Shown here: positions 20,925-34,082 of the stretch, piece after piece | Position numbering within the stretch: position 1 is the first letter of the stretch | Layout: each line of letters opens with the position of its first letter | Source: Acanthopleura granulata | Lineage: Eukaryota; Mollusca; Polyplacophora; Chitonida; Chitonidae | Direction of reading: 5' to 3' | NCBI GenBank assembly: GCA_016165875.1 | Contig: JABBOT010000034.1 | Location: 620,001-684,000 of the forward strand | Length of the DNA stretch: 64,000 nucleotides | Position numbers and translations under genes: made by a program | Notes under the pieces: generated by a model | What the model saw: the letters and a program-made list of their open reading frames with translations, nothing else | What the model was told of the DNA's origin: nothing | Database searches by the model: none

Positions 20925-21675
20925 AAGTGCCAACGATGTGCATTTTTCCAACTTATACAGAGCTTATACATGTAATTCTAACACATCTGCAAAATCTTCT
21001 TAATTTTCTCAAGAGACCGAACGCTGTTGCCCTCCGGTAACTTCATAGGTTTCAGCGGAATTGTTCTAACGGCACACATGGAAAGGGAGGGCAGTTTGGC
21101 AATATGGTCTGCCTGTACGAAACCAAATTCTGTATGACGAGCAGCCATGTAATCCAACATGTTAAATGCCAACCGACTGCGAAGTTGGAGAGTGGCATTC
21201 ACCAGGAAATAGGATAAAATTCAGTAACAGACAGGGAGAGGGTAATGGAATTACTTCTACGAGCAGCCTTAATTTTTTACATTTTAGTACGTGTACTTCA
21301 CACTTAGACGCCACGAGGCGAGAAAAGAAAAAACAATTTGTTTTATGACGTTCCAATTTGACCACCGTGGGATGACGTCTCAATACGTATACAGTAAACT
21401 TTTACAATCGTGTTCTAACTGGTTCTCAGAATATAGACAGTGTTTTAGTGGTGGTTTAATGTGGGCTCTCCCTTGATATGATTGAGATACGGGAAGTGTG
21501 TTGAAAATCAAGCGGTGAATGGGTGTCAATTTGAAAAAGAGGAACAGAAAAGAAACTGAAAATAAATGAAAAACGTATATGAACGAGTGATGTGTTGTAA
21601 TAGAAGTAATGGCTTCATTTAGTGTGTGTACGCTGTGATAACTGCAGACCGAGTTAGAAAATCAACGGACACTTC
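20925..21675. other. Non-coding tract, no gene recognised
   Basis: Four overlapping open frames of 60-74 codons on both strands (20978-21476) have no recognisable domain and mutually conflict. I treat them as chance. Confidence 0.4.
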
Positions 21676-21682
21676 TGTCTTC

Positions 21683-21838
21683 GGGGCCATCGAGGCTCAG
21701 TCGCAGCTCAGTGACCAAGGAATCTCCCACCGATGCGGTCACTGTGAGTTCAAGTCCAGCTCATGATGTCGTCCTCTTCGGCCGTATGTGTGAAGATCTG
21801 CCAGCATCCTGCGGATGATCATGGGTTTCTCCCAAATA
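21683..21838 (+). repeat. tRNA-derived SINE, 3'-truncated
   Basis: Retains the head (GGGGCCATCGAGGCTCAGTC), the B-box-like GAGTTCAAGTCC and the CTGCGGATGATCATGGGTTT body, then breaks off before the shared 3' module. Confidence 0.85.
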
Positions 21839-22132
21839 CAAGAACTTTCTGGAAAAAAAAATAGCGTGGGCATTATCAATCCCAGGAGATAGCAACATCA
21901 ACTGTACCTATGGCCAATTGTGAAATACACTTCTGTCAGGTGTAGGTGGAAGTAATTCTGTGATGCTGTTGGAAGGGATACTGAATAATTTAGTCGTTTT
22001 AAAACTAAGTGCTCAAATATTTCATGCACATAACGCCGTTAGTGTGTCTGGATGTGGCATACATATGACTACCACTTATAAAACCAGACCGGCTAAGACA
22101 ATTTGCCCCAGGGTTTTATTATAACTGTATAT

Positions 22133-22370
22133 GGGGGCCTCCTTGGTCGAGGTGGTTAGCGTTCTCGTGCAGCCCCCTAAGCCAGGTGCATCTCACCGAT
22201 GCGCTCGCTGAAAGTTCAAGATCAACTCACGCTGTCTTCCTCTCCAGTCGTAGGAGGGAAGAAATCTGTGGATGGTCGTGGGTTTACCTCAGGCTCTGTT
22301 CGGTTTCCTCCCACCTTAATGCTGGGCGCCATCGTATAAGCGAAATATTTTTGAGTGCGGCGTAAAGCAG
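22133..22370 (+). repeat. tRNA-derived SINE, nearly complete
   Basis: Head GGGGGCCTCCTTGGTCGAGG through CGGTTTCCTCCCACCTTAAT and ATCGTATAAGCGAAATATTT to GTGCGGCGTAAAGCAG. The final (AAATA)n tail is replaced by a short TAGTCAGTCAG run. Diverged from the full-length copy at 17536 but colinear. Confidence 0.88.
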
Positions 22371-22611
22371 TAGTCAGTCAGCCTAACTGTACATGTGAAT
22401 TCTTAAAAAAGGAAGGGAAAAAAACTCGCATGCCCCATTTAATTGTGGCATGGACAGGCTAAAGCGTAAAGTGATATGAATCGCAATTTATTAGTTGAAT
22501 CGCGAGTTTATTATTCATTGATTTAGAACTGTGTTGTGTTGTCATTCCCTTTATCGTATACCTTAAGACAATAACCATGGATTATTCGTCTGGGGAAGGC
22601 TCTCTAAAATG

Positions 22612-22700
22612 CCTAAGCTGTGATTATCAGCATTTTGAGTAATTCTTGACCAGTTACGTTTAACAAATTGAGACGATCATCACAGTGTTTTTCCTTCGTT
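22612..22700 (+). repeat. Dispersed repeat family E, copy 3
   Basis: TGATTATCAGCATTTTGAGT, AATTCTTGACCAGT and a decayed following segment match the first part of the repeat at 1708 and 16905. Confidence 0.4.
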
Positions 22701-22794
22701 CTTCGGCTTAAGCCATGATGCGTTTAAGTTTACTACCATGGAAGGATAGAATCAAACTAACTGATGGAAGCTGACAAAAAGCCGGATTTTCATC

Positions 22795-22900
22795 GGTCAC
22801 GGGTGAGCTCTGTCCGGTTTCCTCCCACCATAATGCTGGCTGCCGTCGATAAGTGAAATATTCATCAGCACGACATGAAACACCAATAAAACCAATAAAT
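22795..22900 (+). repeat. SINE 3' half
   Basis: GCTCTGTCCGGTTTCCTCCC, CATAATGCTGGCTGCCGTCG and a decayed AAACACCAATAAA end; head absent. The minus-strand open frame at 22708-22944 is a reading through this repeat. Confidence 0.8.
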
Positions 22901-23408
22901 AGATGAATGAACCAAAAATCACATATTTCTCTAACACTCAACATTTAAAATCATATGAACCTGAGCAACACATTTCTTTCAATACAGAATTAAGATTGTC
23001 CACAAAACTGCAAATGTTTCAGGAAATTAGTTTGATAATATGCCCATTAAATTTTATAATAGCAAACAAATGCCTGTAGGTGCTTACAAGCATAGAACCA
23101 CTGTTAGAGTTACTCTGAACCAGAAGGCAAAGAAATAGAAAGGCCCAAAATTGCATGTGGCCTTTGCATGGAAACCGCGAGAGCAAAACCTATCCACTTT
23201 TTTGTGATATTTATAAAATAGTTGAATATGCTCTTTTCCTATCATCCCATTAATTCAGCTTATGAAGCTTATTTATAGGTGATTGCTAAGAAAGGAAAGA
23301 TTATATACATATCAGGGTGTTCATTAAAAGCCAGCAGGCGGAAATTTTCGGTGGCTGTGGGTGGCAAAACCGCCCCCTACTACAGCGGACTAGAAAATCA
23401 AAAGTAAT

Positions 23409-23525
23409 ATGGCGTCGTTGTTTCTCTCTTATGAAAGAGAACGCTTGTACTTTGAGTTTGTGACTGTAAAAGCCACATTTTCACACAATTTTGCCTCCAT
23501 GCTATATGATGTGTTTATCATTTAG
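23409..23525 (+). CDS. Small ORF of 38 codons, unproven
   Basis: ATGGCGTCG opens a 38-codon frame (starting MASLFLSYER) directly after a stretch with higher GC than its surroundings (AAACCGCCCC). The initiation context is moderate (A at -3, G at +4). No homology is recognised and no matching downstream exon was identified. It may be a first exon, a micropeptide or chance. Confidence 0.15.
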   Translation: MASLFLSYERERLYFEFVTVKATFSHNFASMLYDVFII

Positions 23526-24046
23526 ATGACAATGCTTTATTTTATGTGACAAATTTGATTACTTAATCTTCTTGATTTACAACACTTGCATGTTTTCTAA
23601 CCGCGAGCGACACTTCCTGAGTGCCTTGTACATTTCCTGGAAATTTGCACAGATTGTAAATGTGAGAGACATGGTATCTGTACATATTCTTTGGCAGTAA
23701 CCCAAGGGGCCAAGGACACAAGCACAAATCTCATCGAAAGCAATTCCATCGACTTCGATGGAAGTGGAAAAAGCTGGCTTTTATGGCTTATCTATTCAGT
23801 GAAATATTCCTCATTCTCAACGTTCCATAAGAAAGGGGATCAACTAATTATATTTGTGTGCTATAGGAGGACAGTTACTCCTAAAACATTAGTTAACAAT
23901 ATCGTGGGTCAATATTTCGACAATTTATTTTTGCCGTCATCAGGAATAATACTGTTATAAGTTGTATTGGGTATATAAAGTGATGTATTGTTCCCTGCAT
24001 GAAAGTAATTGATTAAGGTTCATGCTACGATGGGCGCGCTGGCCAC

Positions 24047-24168
24047 CTCTGGATGGTCCTAGGTTCCTCCGGGCTCTGCCCGGTTTCCTTCCACCATAAT
24101 GCAGGCCGCCGCCGTATAAGTGTAATATTCTTGAGTACGGCGTAAAACACCAATGAAATAAATAAATA
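24047..24168 (+). repeat. SINE 3' half with (AAATA)n tail
   Basis: GGGCTCTGCCCGGTTTCCTT, the CCGCCGTATAAGTGTAATAT / TCTTGAGTACGGCGTAAAAC module and an AATAAATAAAT tail are all present. The tRNA head is missing (5' truncation). Confidence 0.9.
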
Positions 24169-24419
24169 CGATGGGAGTTGATAGTAACCGGTTTTATTTG
24201 CCCAAATATATGGAATATAATTTAGAATAAGTGCAGAAACACATGAACGAATATCGGAGAACATTTTTTGGCAGAATCAACATCATATGTACTAAAATGG
24301 TACACGATTTGGATAGTGATTTTACTCATCTGCCTAGAAAATTCATTGCGTCTTTTCACCATCGTTGAAAACTGTTAAACGATTGTTTTTGCATGATTCG
24401 TCCTAATTTTTGTATTTTA

Positions 24420-24550
24420 TATATTTTCCTAGGTGGTTTGTATTAGTTGTTTTCGAAACTGGTTTTGTGATTATTGACCATCTTGGCTGACGGATGGTAT
24501 ACGAATGGTTTCTACCTCTAGGGTCAACTAGATTATGCCGCTCTATCTCC
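24420..24550 (+). repeat. Dispersed repeat shared with 55680-55830
   Basis: AGGTGGTTTGT, a TTTCGAAACT-like stretch, TGATTATTGACC, GGCTGACGGATGGTATA and a CTCTAGGGTC-like end occur in the same order and orientation near 55705-55820. Moderate identity; family unknown. Confidence 0.4.
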
Positions 24551-25090
24551 GAAGCTCGCGTTTATCCGTTTTGAGGTCCCGACTAAACACAGCCAGTTAC
24601 TGAAAACGTTCTGTTTGTATCGCAGATTGCTCTTTATTTTTAGCAATAAAAGATCCTGAACTCGAAACTACTCTAATGTAATCATAGAAAATAATTTACA
24701 AGGTACAAAAATAAGAATGATACAAATTGAAAGAGAACATTGGCTGAATGCGTAGATTAGGTCACTTACCATATAATGCAGCACCTAACACTATTACTCC
24801 ACATAAATTTTGGCTAAGTTTCGCCCTTCCCATTACACGTGCAAGTCAGCCATTTTTGGCAAAACAAGTAAACAAAAGCGAGGCTTACCTACGATGTTCA
24901 AATGTACCTAAATTCTAAATGGAGACTTTAGCAGATTCGGGGGCTTTTTCACTCACTGAAGAATCTTGCGCTATATTTCAATGACCACAGCTGCCCATAT
25001 ACGGGAACAATATCGGATGTCTCCGGGCGCTTATATCAAATAGCGCAAACTTCAATTGACTGCTACAACACGCGACAATGATCCGCATGA

Positions 25091-25417
25091 AAGAAGGCCT
25101 TAAAAACAACTATTTCTGAGGTAAGTAACTTTCCCGTGACGTCGACAGCGAGAGGAAAATTCGGACAAACTGACCACCCTCGAGCCAACAGTATGTGCCA
25201 TATCGATGAACGGTGGCTCAAAACTGTGACGTTGGAAGTTTATAAAAAAGGCCAAGACCTCGCGGACAAGGTATTTGCATATGCCAGATATCCCAACTGT
25301 AACTGGTATCGGATTCAGACGGACGTTTGTGAGTCACTAGAAGCCCTAACAAGTGGGAAGTTTCGAGTTCGTACTCTTGTGCCGCAGAAGGTAAAAAGAG
25401 TTCAACTGTGTCATTAG
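25091..25417 (+). CDS. Unrecognised open frame after a consensus splice donor
   Basis: The frame is open from 25091 to TAG at 25415-25417. The first ATG is at 25193, giving 74 residues (starting MCHIDERWLK) with a balanced, protein-like composition, but I recognise no domain. Just before it, GAG|GTAAGT at 25118-25126 is a perfect 5' splice-site consensus, and AAG|GTAAAA at 25388 is a weaker one. A real exon end at 25120 would put the frame inside an intron. The two readings conflict, so it stays hypothetical. Confidence 0.15.
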   Translation, partial: KKALKTTISEVSNFPVTSTARGKFGQTDHPRANSMCHIDERWLKTVTLEVYKKGQDLADKVFAYARYPNCNWYRIQTDVCESLEALTSGKFRVRTLVPQKVKRVQLCH

Positions 25418-25810
25418 ACTTGTAAAAAATGTTAGGTAATTTTGTGGACTAATTTACCGATCACCTGTATCGCCGTGTTAGGGAGGCACAAGCTACCTCT
25501 CCTTCAATCAGGAGCATCCTATATTTAAAAAAAGCTTCTAGCTCCTTAATGCTCTTTTTGAAACTTTTCTTAGACGTCCACGTTATAGTAAATGTAGTCA
25601 GACATGGTTGCCTAACATTTCTGATAGGTAACGTGGTACAGAAGACTTTTGTTCTTGAAACCCCTCTATTGTTAGGCAAAAGAAGAAGGAAACTTAAAAC
25701 GTAAATGTCTAGCTTGCTGAACGCTGTGTCGCTGATTTGTTACTACAGTAATGTCAGCTAGTTATGGTCCTGTGCCTCAACAATAGATAAAAACACATCA
25801 AAACATCAAA

Positions 25811-25966
25811 CTCTACGGTCGTATGTGTGAAGGTCCGCCAGCAACCTGTGGATGGTCGTGAGTATCCCAGGGGCTCTGATGGGTTTCCTCCCACAATAAT
25901 GCTGGCAGCCGTCGTATAAGTGAAGTATTTTTGAGTACGGTGTACAACACCAATCAAATGCATAAA
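25811..25966 (+). repeat. SINE, 5'-truncated
   Basis: Runs from the CGGTCGTATGTGTGAAGGTC region through GGTTTCCTCCCACAATAATG and GCCGTCGTATAAGTGAAGTA to ACACCAATCAAATGCATAAA. Two minus-strand open frames here are readings of the repeat. Confidence 0.88.
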
Positions 25967-25979
25967 CATTTGTACCATT

Positions 25980-28900
25980 TATTATTCCCAAGTCACCTTA
26001 GCCCGCGTGCCGTTAACAATCAACTTTAGATAGTCGTGTGAAAGAGGGAGTATCAATGAGAACAAGACATCCCAGTTCATCAGTCTCACACCACTAAAAG
26101 CGTCGCGTCTGTTTTCTGCAGCTCTGTCTGAGAGCCAGGAAGCACACAACATAACACATCCTTTAGGTCGGTAAAATCCGGCCAAAGCCGAGCACGCGAC
26201 AAGCCGTCCTCCGAGTCTAGGACGTTAAACTCCACTGACTATCGCGACCCCAAACGATGAGGTAATTTTCTCAACATGGTCATTCCGGCGTGAATGTGAA
26301 TGTGAATTTCGAAACAGATCTACCGTTGAGTAGTTTTGTATCCGTGTGCATTTACTAGAGGCTGAGCCACCGGACACCATGGGACAGCCAACAGCTTAGA
26401 AATGTGGGTCTACGGAAATGAATGTTTTATTGATGCCAACGTCACGCTGACGGGGACGGTGCGGTATGTTGATAAAATACCGCTGCAGGGAGTACGATGA
26501 ATCTAGAGCTAAGCCTCTATAGATAATAATCTATGCGTAAGCCCACTAGAGCCATGCAGACAGATGCAAATGGGGCAACAGTGATTTGGGACTTGGTCTG
26601 TGAGGGGCCCTCGCGCGGTGCTGTGTGTGGCGCACGGTATACATTGATTCTCCAGATTCCTTGTAAAGACTTACTAACTTACTTCTTTGATTCAGTCACA
26701 TGCGCTGTACAGTCAAATAAGATTTCTTCACAACAGAGAGAACAATATTAGAGGTAAGGCCTTTCAAATTAACCCCCCTGTACTTGTTACGCGTATTCCT
26801 GACTGATGCCCCGTTTTGGCTGAAAAATATTCATGCTGAAAAGTTTCCATACCAAGTGATAGCACTGATGAGATGAAAACGGGGCTCCTATGTTCTGGCG
26901 TGGCACCTAATGTAAGAAATACACAAATCAAAATATGGAGGTTTTCGTCTCAAGTACAGCGTGTGGAACTTGAGAACTCTTGCTAATAAGGCAGGAAAGT
27001 TGGGTTTTTTGTGCACACGTCAATGGTCCCAAAATACCGAGAATCACAACGGCTCGTTTTCACCACTTCCACCAAGCCAAAAAATCTGATTGCCTCTAGT
27101 GTAAACACTGGAATATATCATCAATTAACAAATGCTCTTTTGTAATTTGGCTTTCTTATTGGTAGACGTCTTGGAAGAAGACGTTGACGATCTCTTTTGT
27201 CTGGTTCAGAATTACAGTGGCCACTTACTATGCGTCTTTTCAGTTGTAAAGAGTTTAAGATGCTGTTCTTTATTCTCTTCATTATCGGCCCCACTATTAA
27301 AATCTTCACAAAATTCTTTTACAACAACATGGTCACCTGATATAAGAAGATTAAAGGTGAAAAAAACATAAAACCCAGGTAAAGTTCAGATGAAAGAGTA
27401 CGAAAAGTTAGTTGGAAATGTGGTCTTCAGTATTTTTTTCGATTTGTCTGTAAGGAGAAAAAGATACTTGAAAATAATTTTGTATGGTGGGTATTTAGGA
27501 CCACCTCTTAATATTTACAGTCTTGGTGTAATAATGTTAGAAATGAGGATGTAAAACATGTTTAATAAATATTTTGCACTAGAATTTTTCCTTTTCGGCT
27601 AACAAATGTGTTCAAGCTGATTTCGATCATATTTACGTTTTCAGTACGCTCATAAATATAATCATAATTAAGAGTAAATGCATATGTTTGGATATAAACT
27701 ACAAATTTACATTCAAATACATTTATTAGACATGCATCACATCCTTGTTTGAAAAATTGTTTATGCAACGACGATAAATACCAAAGATACCCACCATACA
27801 AAAAATATATTCAAATACCATTTTGTCCTGAAAATAAAAATCGCCCCCTCTCCAAATTAAAAGCTATATTTGCAAATAATTTTATAAATAATATTTTTTA
27901 CTTTATAAATATTTTGCAAATAAATTTTGACGCTCTTTCATCTGATTTTGGCATCATATTTATGTTTTCTTTTGATTTAAGGCTGAGCTCCTAATCTTAG
28001 GCGGCCGAAATCACGTATTTATCGAACTGGAACAAAAATTAAAGAAGATAAGGTTTATGTGCCGCCTGTAAGACGTTGGTGGAGTCTGACTATTTCTGTG
28101 TGATTTTTTTTTGACCTTATACTGTGACAGTGTAAAATACACATTGTATAACAACATCTACGCCGAAGAGAGAAATGAACATAATATCTCTTATAAAAGG
28201 AAAGGGATTTAAAAGCAGCGGACGAACATAATTTGATAACTTGTATTATGTTTCCAAAATCAGATTCAACACAAATACTTTTCATAGACCGATTTATATT
28301 TCGGCACTGTTGATTGCTTACATTTTTGCATGGGTGATTGGTTACATTTCTGCACCGTTGATTGGTTGATGACCGATGACAGTGTTTTGTGGAGAACGCG
28401 AATCAAACAGGGTGCAAGCCGAATACGAATCCTGACTTCACTAATTGGAAGAAGGAAGGGTACAGTGACATTTGTGGAAGCGCCTTAACCATTTGGGGGG
28501 CGAGGGCTCTTCTTCACACCTGGCACTGGGAAAGTATTTGTGTTCACTATGCAGTTCTAGTATAATCTGAAGAAATTATTCTGCCTACATTAATCTGTTT
28601 CCATACATTGTCGAGCACGGGAGGCATTCTGTGGTCTGTGTAGTGAAGTATGATGTGTTGGGTGCGGGGGTGAATTGCTACTGAAAATGTGAAATATACT
28701 CTCCAGTTCAATGTCGCATGCTTGACGGACAATGCTTCTAACCGCGTGCTATAAACAAAATATCAATGTTTACATTAAATAGCATCTTGTTTTTATGACA
28801 ATAATTTGTTTGACGTGTTCTGACAATTACCCAGCCTTTGTTTACCTTCTTAATGCTCCCCTCAGGTACTCCATTTCCCGGAAGGAACTGTTCTCCATGT

Positions 28901-29105
28901 GTACTTTAATCTGTAATACAAAAAAGTGTTATATGTGTCCCGTTTTATAAATCAAGAAATTCATTTACTTTTAATTTTGCTTTAATCGGTTCATTGTAAT
29001 AAATAATCAGGGTTTTTGGGTGGCCAATTTCAAGATATACACACTCCTTGTCAAATGTCGATACGTTCACAACATATGGTTGGTTGGGCCCTTTAATAAC
29101 CATGC
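25980..29105. other. Non-coding tract, no gene recognised
   Basis: Open frames at 25982-26185, 26533-26751, 27121-27371, 27562-27994 and 28055-28285 carry no domain I recognise. The pair at 27121-27371 lies on opposite strands of the same DNA. A low-complexity AT-rich block covers 27640-27960. Confidence 0.4.
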
Positions 29106-29108
29106 TGG

Positions 29109-29192
29109 GTGTGATACTGAGATATATACTGCCCTATCGCGAAGCGAAAGTGCTATATTTATAAGGGTATAGGATACATCTCAGTATCACAC
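29109..29192. repeat. Short inverted repeat (hairpin)
   Basis: GTGTGATACTGAGAT at 29109-29123 is exactly reverse-complementary to 29178-29192, with a 54-nt loop. Pairing partly extends inward. It may be the core of a small foldback element. Confidence 0.6.
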
Positions 29193-29199
29193 GCACCGA

Positions 29200-32100
29200 G
29201 CACAAATAACTGATTATACATATATATGATCATGTCGATACACTGGTATGTGCCATCTAAGACGGGAAAAATGAACGCTTGAGTTGTTAAATTGTGGTGA
29301 AAATAATTTAGCATATTGTGATCTAAGAATTTGTGACACACATGCTGCAGGGTTACGGATATCAATAATGCCTTTATTTGAGCCGGCAAAAATAGACTTG
29401 TGTACACTTCATAACATGAATCAGTCTCTAAGCCTTTAAAGAATGCTGTAAAACGCTGACCTCCATTGGACAGGCAGATCTCTTTTAGGTACAGCGAAAT
29501 TCTTTTATCTTTAGTAAATTACATGTACAGTGGAATATTCTACAGCCAATGAGGCCGGACTACACCTCCTTCCGTTGTGAAGCGATCGTCTGGCTATTGT
29601 ATGATTATCGTGTGCGTACGATCCTACCATTCTGATCAGAATTTACCAGATTTTTCTGATAAACGCACGCATGTAAGGATGTTTGACACAATGTAGATTT
29701 TGAACTTATTCGCTTGAACGTAAGAGGAATGTACAGGTGAATGAAACTGTGGCGTCTTCGCAGCTAATATAGATAGATCTGCAGACATCAAAAGAGTTAT
29801 ATTGTTGTAGGATTTACACGCTAACTTTGTAAAGGGTAAATATACCTTGGCGACGAAAGCGACCTCCGCATGCCAGTTGTCAACGAAATTGGACTTCCGG
29901 ATCCAAAAAGACAAATAACACAAATCACCCAAGAACTTAAAAAAGTATAAGAGAAAAAGAGAAGCAGTCAACAGTTTTTATTAGATGATGACGAGTAGAC
30001 GCGAGGAATGCTCTATGCGGATGAATAAAACCATTGTCCCAATCGCGGGCTATTTTAGTATATATGGTGTCGTTATTTAAATTTGTATCTCTGTTGCGCT
30101 TTGATTGCAACTGTTCATATATATAATGAACACGATGAACATATGGCCCATAGCCCCAGATTTTAAAGCGGAATTAGACACCATTATGACCATCTGCAGA
30201 TTCTTAAACACTAGGAAAACTGGGCTAATCTCACCTCCAGTCCTTCCCATAAAGTAACTTGCCCGGCTTCGTTGGCTGGAAACATACATTCAGCGCATAA
30301 GATATGACGATGTTGGTGATTGCGGAGGGTGAGTTAAGACGTTATGAGCTTGTAATCTGTAAGAATACGTATTGTTTCTCTCATGGTGATACACACAGAC
30401 AGACACACACACACGCACATATATATATATATGTGTGTGTGTATATAAGATCAGCACCTTATTGAGGTAATGGGTTTCGCAACACCTGTTTCACGTTAGC
30501 TCATCAGACGTGACATAATTTACAAAAGAGACGAAGGTCGTTAATGGTTTAAATACAAGTATGATGTTTAACATATTAGTCGGCCAAATACTCGTTCATC
30601 GTACACTTCACTAGCTTTAGATAGAAAGTCATTCACCTGGAAATGCCACACGCAAGAATTTCATTTCTTTTCTGTTTATATATATATATATAATGTCATA
30701 AACAATTACCGAAATGATTGATACAATGAACAATTCATCGATTTTTCAGTTATTCTGCGAGGAAGCCTGAGAGGCTAATGATAAGCATATATTTTCCAAT
30801 TGTTCTATCTCTGAACAAGGCCATTTTATCTTACATAATTTACCATATAATACAGTATGACAAATAGCTATCCGTTACGTTTAATCAGTGCGTGGCCTGA
30901 ATGCGTTCAAAACCACAGAATTTGGCCGTTTTGTGAGAGAAAAATATTTTTATGCTTCCAGGAACTATATCGAAATTATGACATGTATTTCTCTTAAATA
31001 TTGTTTGAGTTCCGTACTTTGTTCCAAACACGGTAACATCGTGTCAGAAAATCGCATGGATTTAATGGAAAAACTCGGTCCTATACACAACGAACTTACA
31101 GATGAGGCTGACAGGTGATATGATGAGAACGGTTCAGTTTAGCATCAAGGCACACGGCGGATACACCCGATCTTGACGTGAATCGCTTTACGAGATATTA
31201 ACTGACGTTTTCATTGAGTAATTTCAACAACTGCCTCAATACTGCTCACTCCAGAACTATATTTGCAAAGCCATTGTTTCACACCAAAACCAGTGATGAT
31301 AAAATGCATGTGTGTTATCATTAAATCACATGGATTACAATCATCTTGTCGTTTTTCATTAGCCAAAGGGTCATACGGTTAGCAAACAATCACATTTTGC
31401 ACTCGTTTGATACAGAAGAACGTTAACCGCATGTGTACAAAATGGCCACAGTGAAAACGAGGAGGGGGGAGGAATACTTAATTAAGTTCTTTGTTTATAT
31501 TTCTGGATTTGGTAAAGCAACTCCCTGATTGCAGAGAGCCATTCAGCACTTTATACTGTCAACGGTTTGCCCTGTGGTACCTTGTAAACTCCTCGTCATA
31601 TTACCACTCATCATACCCTCTCAAATGACCCATCCCGCTCCAAAGCCACACATTTTGACCTTTTTTTCTATGTTTATTTAGGAATTTTTCCTCTGTTAAA
31701 GACCTATTCTCTTTAACACCAAGTGCCACTTAAAAATCTTTCAAAAAACAGCTCGTCAGGTTTCTTTAATGACGTTCCATAGATATCGGCTATTTTCGTC
31801 TGAACGTTGAAAGCTTCCAGCTCCCTTTCAATCACCTTATGTCAATTCCTCGTGAAATTTTCCAGTCGATGCTGTCATATCCGTCGTATCAAATGCACAT
31901 TATTTCTCAATTATCTCGACAGTCTTGAATTAAAGACCTCATTGTGGTCTATTCCGGGGAAAAGCATTCATTATTACCGAGTATTCGCTTCCTTCCTTGA
32001 CTTTTCGAAATATCTGTGTTCGTCGACTTGCTTTGTAACCCGTCTGTTGCCTCAGTGCTTCGAAAGCATTCCGAATATAAAATAGAGGCACATTTCATTA

Positions 32101-33060
32101 TTTCGTTGACATGCACAAAGAGATGGGGGTGATGAATGTATGAGAAAAGGGAATACCCTCAACGCGTGCTGACGATGTCTGCAATAGGATAGCAATTAGA
32201 ATGACCCAGACCTGGGAAAACAGATGACTGCAGGTTATTTTCTACGTCGAGTGTGTACATGTATTTGATTTTCTTTGAAGATGACGAAGACTAATGCGGA
32301 TATTTAGGACAGGCACAAAGCACGCATACCAATACTTTTCTGGTTGCAAAGCAAACGAAATTAACCTGCCTCGCTGAAAAAAAGTTTCAAATGTCAAGGT
32401 AGTTGTGGAAAGGCCATGCGACTTTATTTACTTATTTATCTATCTGATGTTCACTTATCCTTGACAACTATATTTTTTATATTATAAGACAACACCGTTG
32501 CCGCACGCTTCTCTGTGTGAAGTTTATTTCGATCTAATTTTGCTCACTATTGCGTCTAAATGTGAACCATATTCATTTCCGATTTGTTTGTCTACTTATA
32601 TTTTTAGCCTCTGCTAAATTTACCCGAGGAACGACACAATGTGTGCTGTAACGAGCCACCTGCTAGCAGTTACATGAACACACAGAAAAAAACCCTGTAA
32701 ATGAAGTACATTCAGAGTATGCCGGATTCGCGAGTCACGTGTAGCCATCTGTCAATTATAACGGTTTCCTCGATGGTCTGCTTTTTTTCTCCATGCTGAT
32801 GTCTTTTGCATTGTATACTATTAAGACAAATCGCCTGACGAATGGTTAAATGGTACATGTTTTTAGCAAATGAAACTGTTAATGGGTTATCTGGATAATT
32901 CATTTCTAACGTCATAGAGTTCTTGGTCAGTTCCACTTATCTCCCTTGATAATGTAATCCAAATAGATTTCACGTCTGGATGTTTATCCCAGGCTTCATT
33001 TGCCACGAATTTCCACATCACTATTTATCTGGTTTTTCAAACAGCATTCACGTGGTGTGA
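29200..33060. other. Non-coding tract, no gene recognised
   Basis: Nothing beyond short frames, a CA/TA/TG microsatellite (30391) and a short TA run near 30677. Frames at 29636-29971 and 31807-32085 have no recognised domain and no splice support. Confidence 0.4.
30391..30447. repeat. CA/TA/TG compound microsatellite
   Basis: (AC)n with an AGAC interruption, then (AT)n, then (GT)n. The CA and TG arms flank the TA core, so the tract is self-complementary. Confidence 0.9.
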
Positions 33061-33080
33061 TTTGTTGAAGAGATTGTTTA

Positions 33081-33330
33081 CACTGTTAGCCATATATGGT
33101 CAATTTGACTATGAAAAATATGGTAGTCTCTGCCCACAAAAATAGGGTATAGACGCGACGTACTATAAATGATGTGATCGCTGCCTAATCATAAAAATAT
33201 GGTTGGAATGACCATAAAAATAATGGTCACTACCTAACCATAAAAATTATGGTCGCTACCTAACTATAAAACTTATGGTTGGAGTGACCATAAATATCTT
33301 GTAGGCTTATTCCTGTTACAGTGACATGAT
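33081..33330 (+). repeat. Array of palindromic GACCATAAA/ATGGTC motifs
   Basis: At least four AT-rich palindromic units of the form ACCATAAAAATTATGGT, separated by CACTACCTAA-like or TGGAATG-like spacers, are packed into 33190-33295. Further decayed units lie toward 33081. A similar but looser array is at 39640-39780 in inverse orientation. Confidence 0.7.
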
Positions 33331-34082
33331 TGACATGGTCAAACTCAGAATTTAAAGGCTTTCCACACATTACAATACTATGCTCCTTCATATCAGTGAA
33401 AAATGAGATCCCAGAGTAAACCTAAACAACAATCAAACGAATCATTTTTGTTACCTTTCAACAGCCTACTAAAATGATGGTGCACTAAAGACAACCACAA
33501 TTTGAATTCATAACAGTATATTAGCAGAAGAAAATACACAATCATATATGATGAACATAAAACAACCCGCAAGGCACAACTTCGATTTAACACAGGATTA
33601 CTGTCCACAGTATTGTCGGCAATTCGTTAATCGCTTTTATCTAAAATGTTATAGAAGGACAGAACTTCGTGGTAGACCTTTCAGCCAACTCTGGGCATTC
33701 CATAAACTCTCTGCTTAGAAGTAGTTTCAGTGTTAGTTTCACATGAGGCTTGCACTAGCCACGAGCCAAAACTGCCTGAGGAGTCTCACTGATTGGAGGC
33801 AGTTGAGCATACCATGAGACCATCCACCCCTAACTGAGTGTTCTCTCGTCTCATAAACCACACAGATCCAGGGCTGATCTCTTTTGATGACATCAGCACA
33901 AACCATGTCAATAGGCAAAGTGGTCTAAATTAAAACATACACAAAATATATTACAAAACCAGAGTCTCTGATGAGAAAGTAGCTCGACTGTCTGGAACAA
34001 AATTATCACGAAGTCGATTATACTAAATTATGCATATACAACGATCAATGGACAATGAAAATTGAAAATCTTTTCTGCGGAA

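Noticed and set aside
20978..21202. Minus-strand 74-codon frame downstream of the GPCR
   Set aside because: No recognisable motif. It overlaps other frames on both strands, and the possible GPCR 3' end runs up to here.
33081..33330. CRISPR-like array (regularly spaced short repeats)
   Set aside because: The units are AT-rich palindromes with short similar spacers, in a clearly animal genome, and they sit at a transposon-like terminus.
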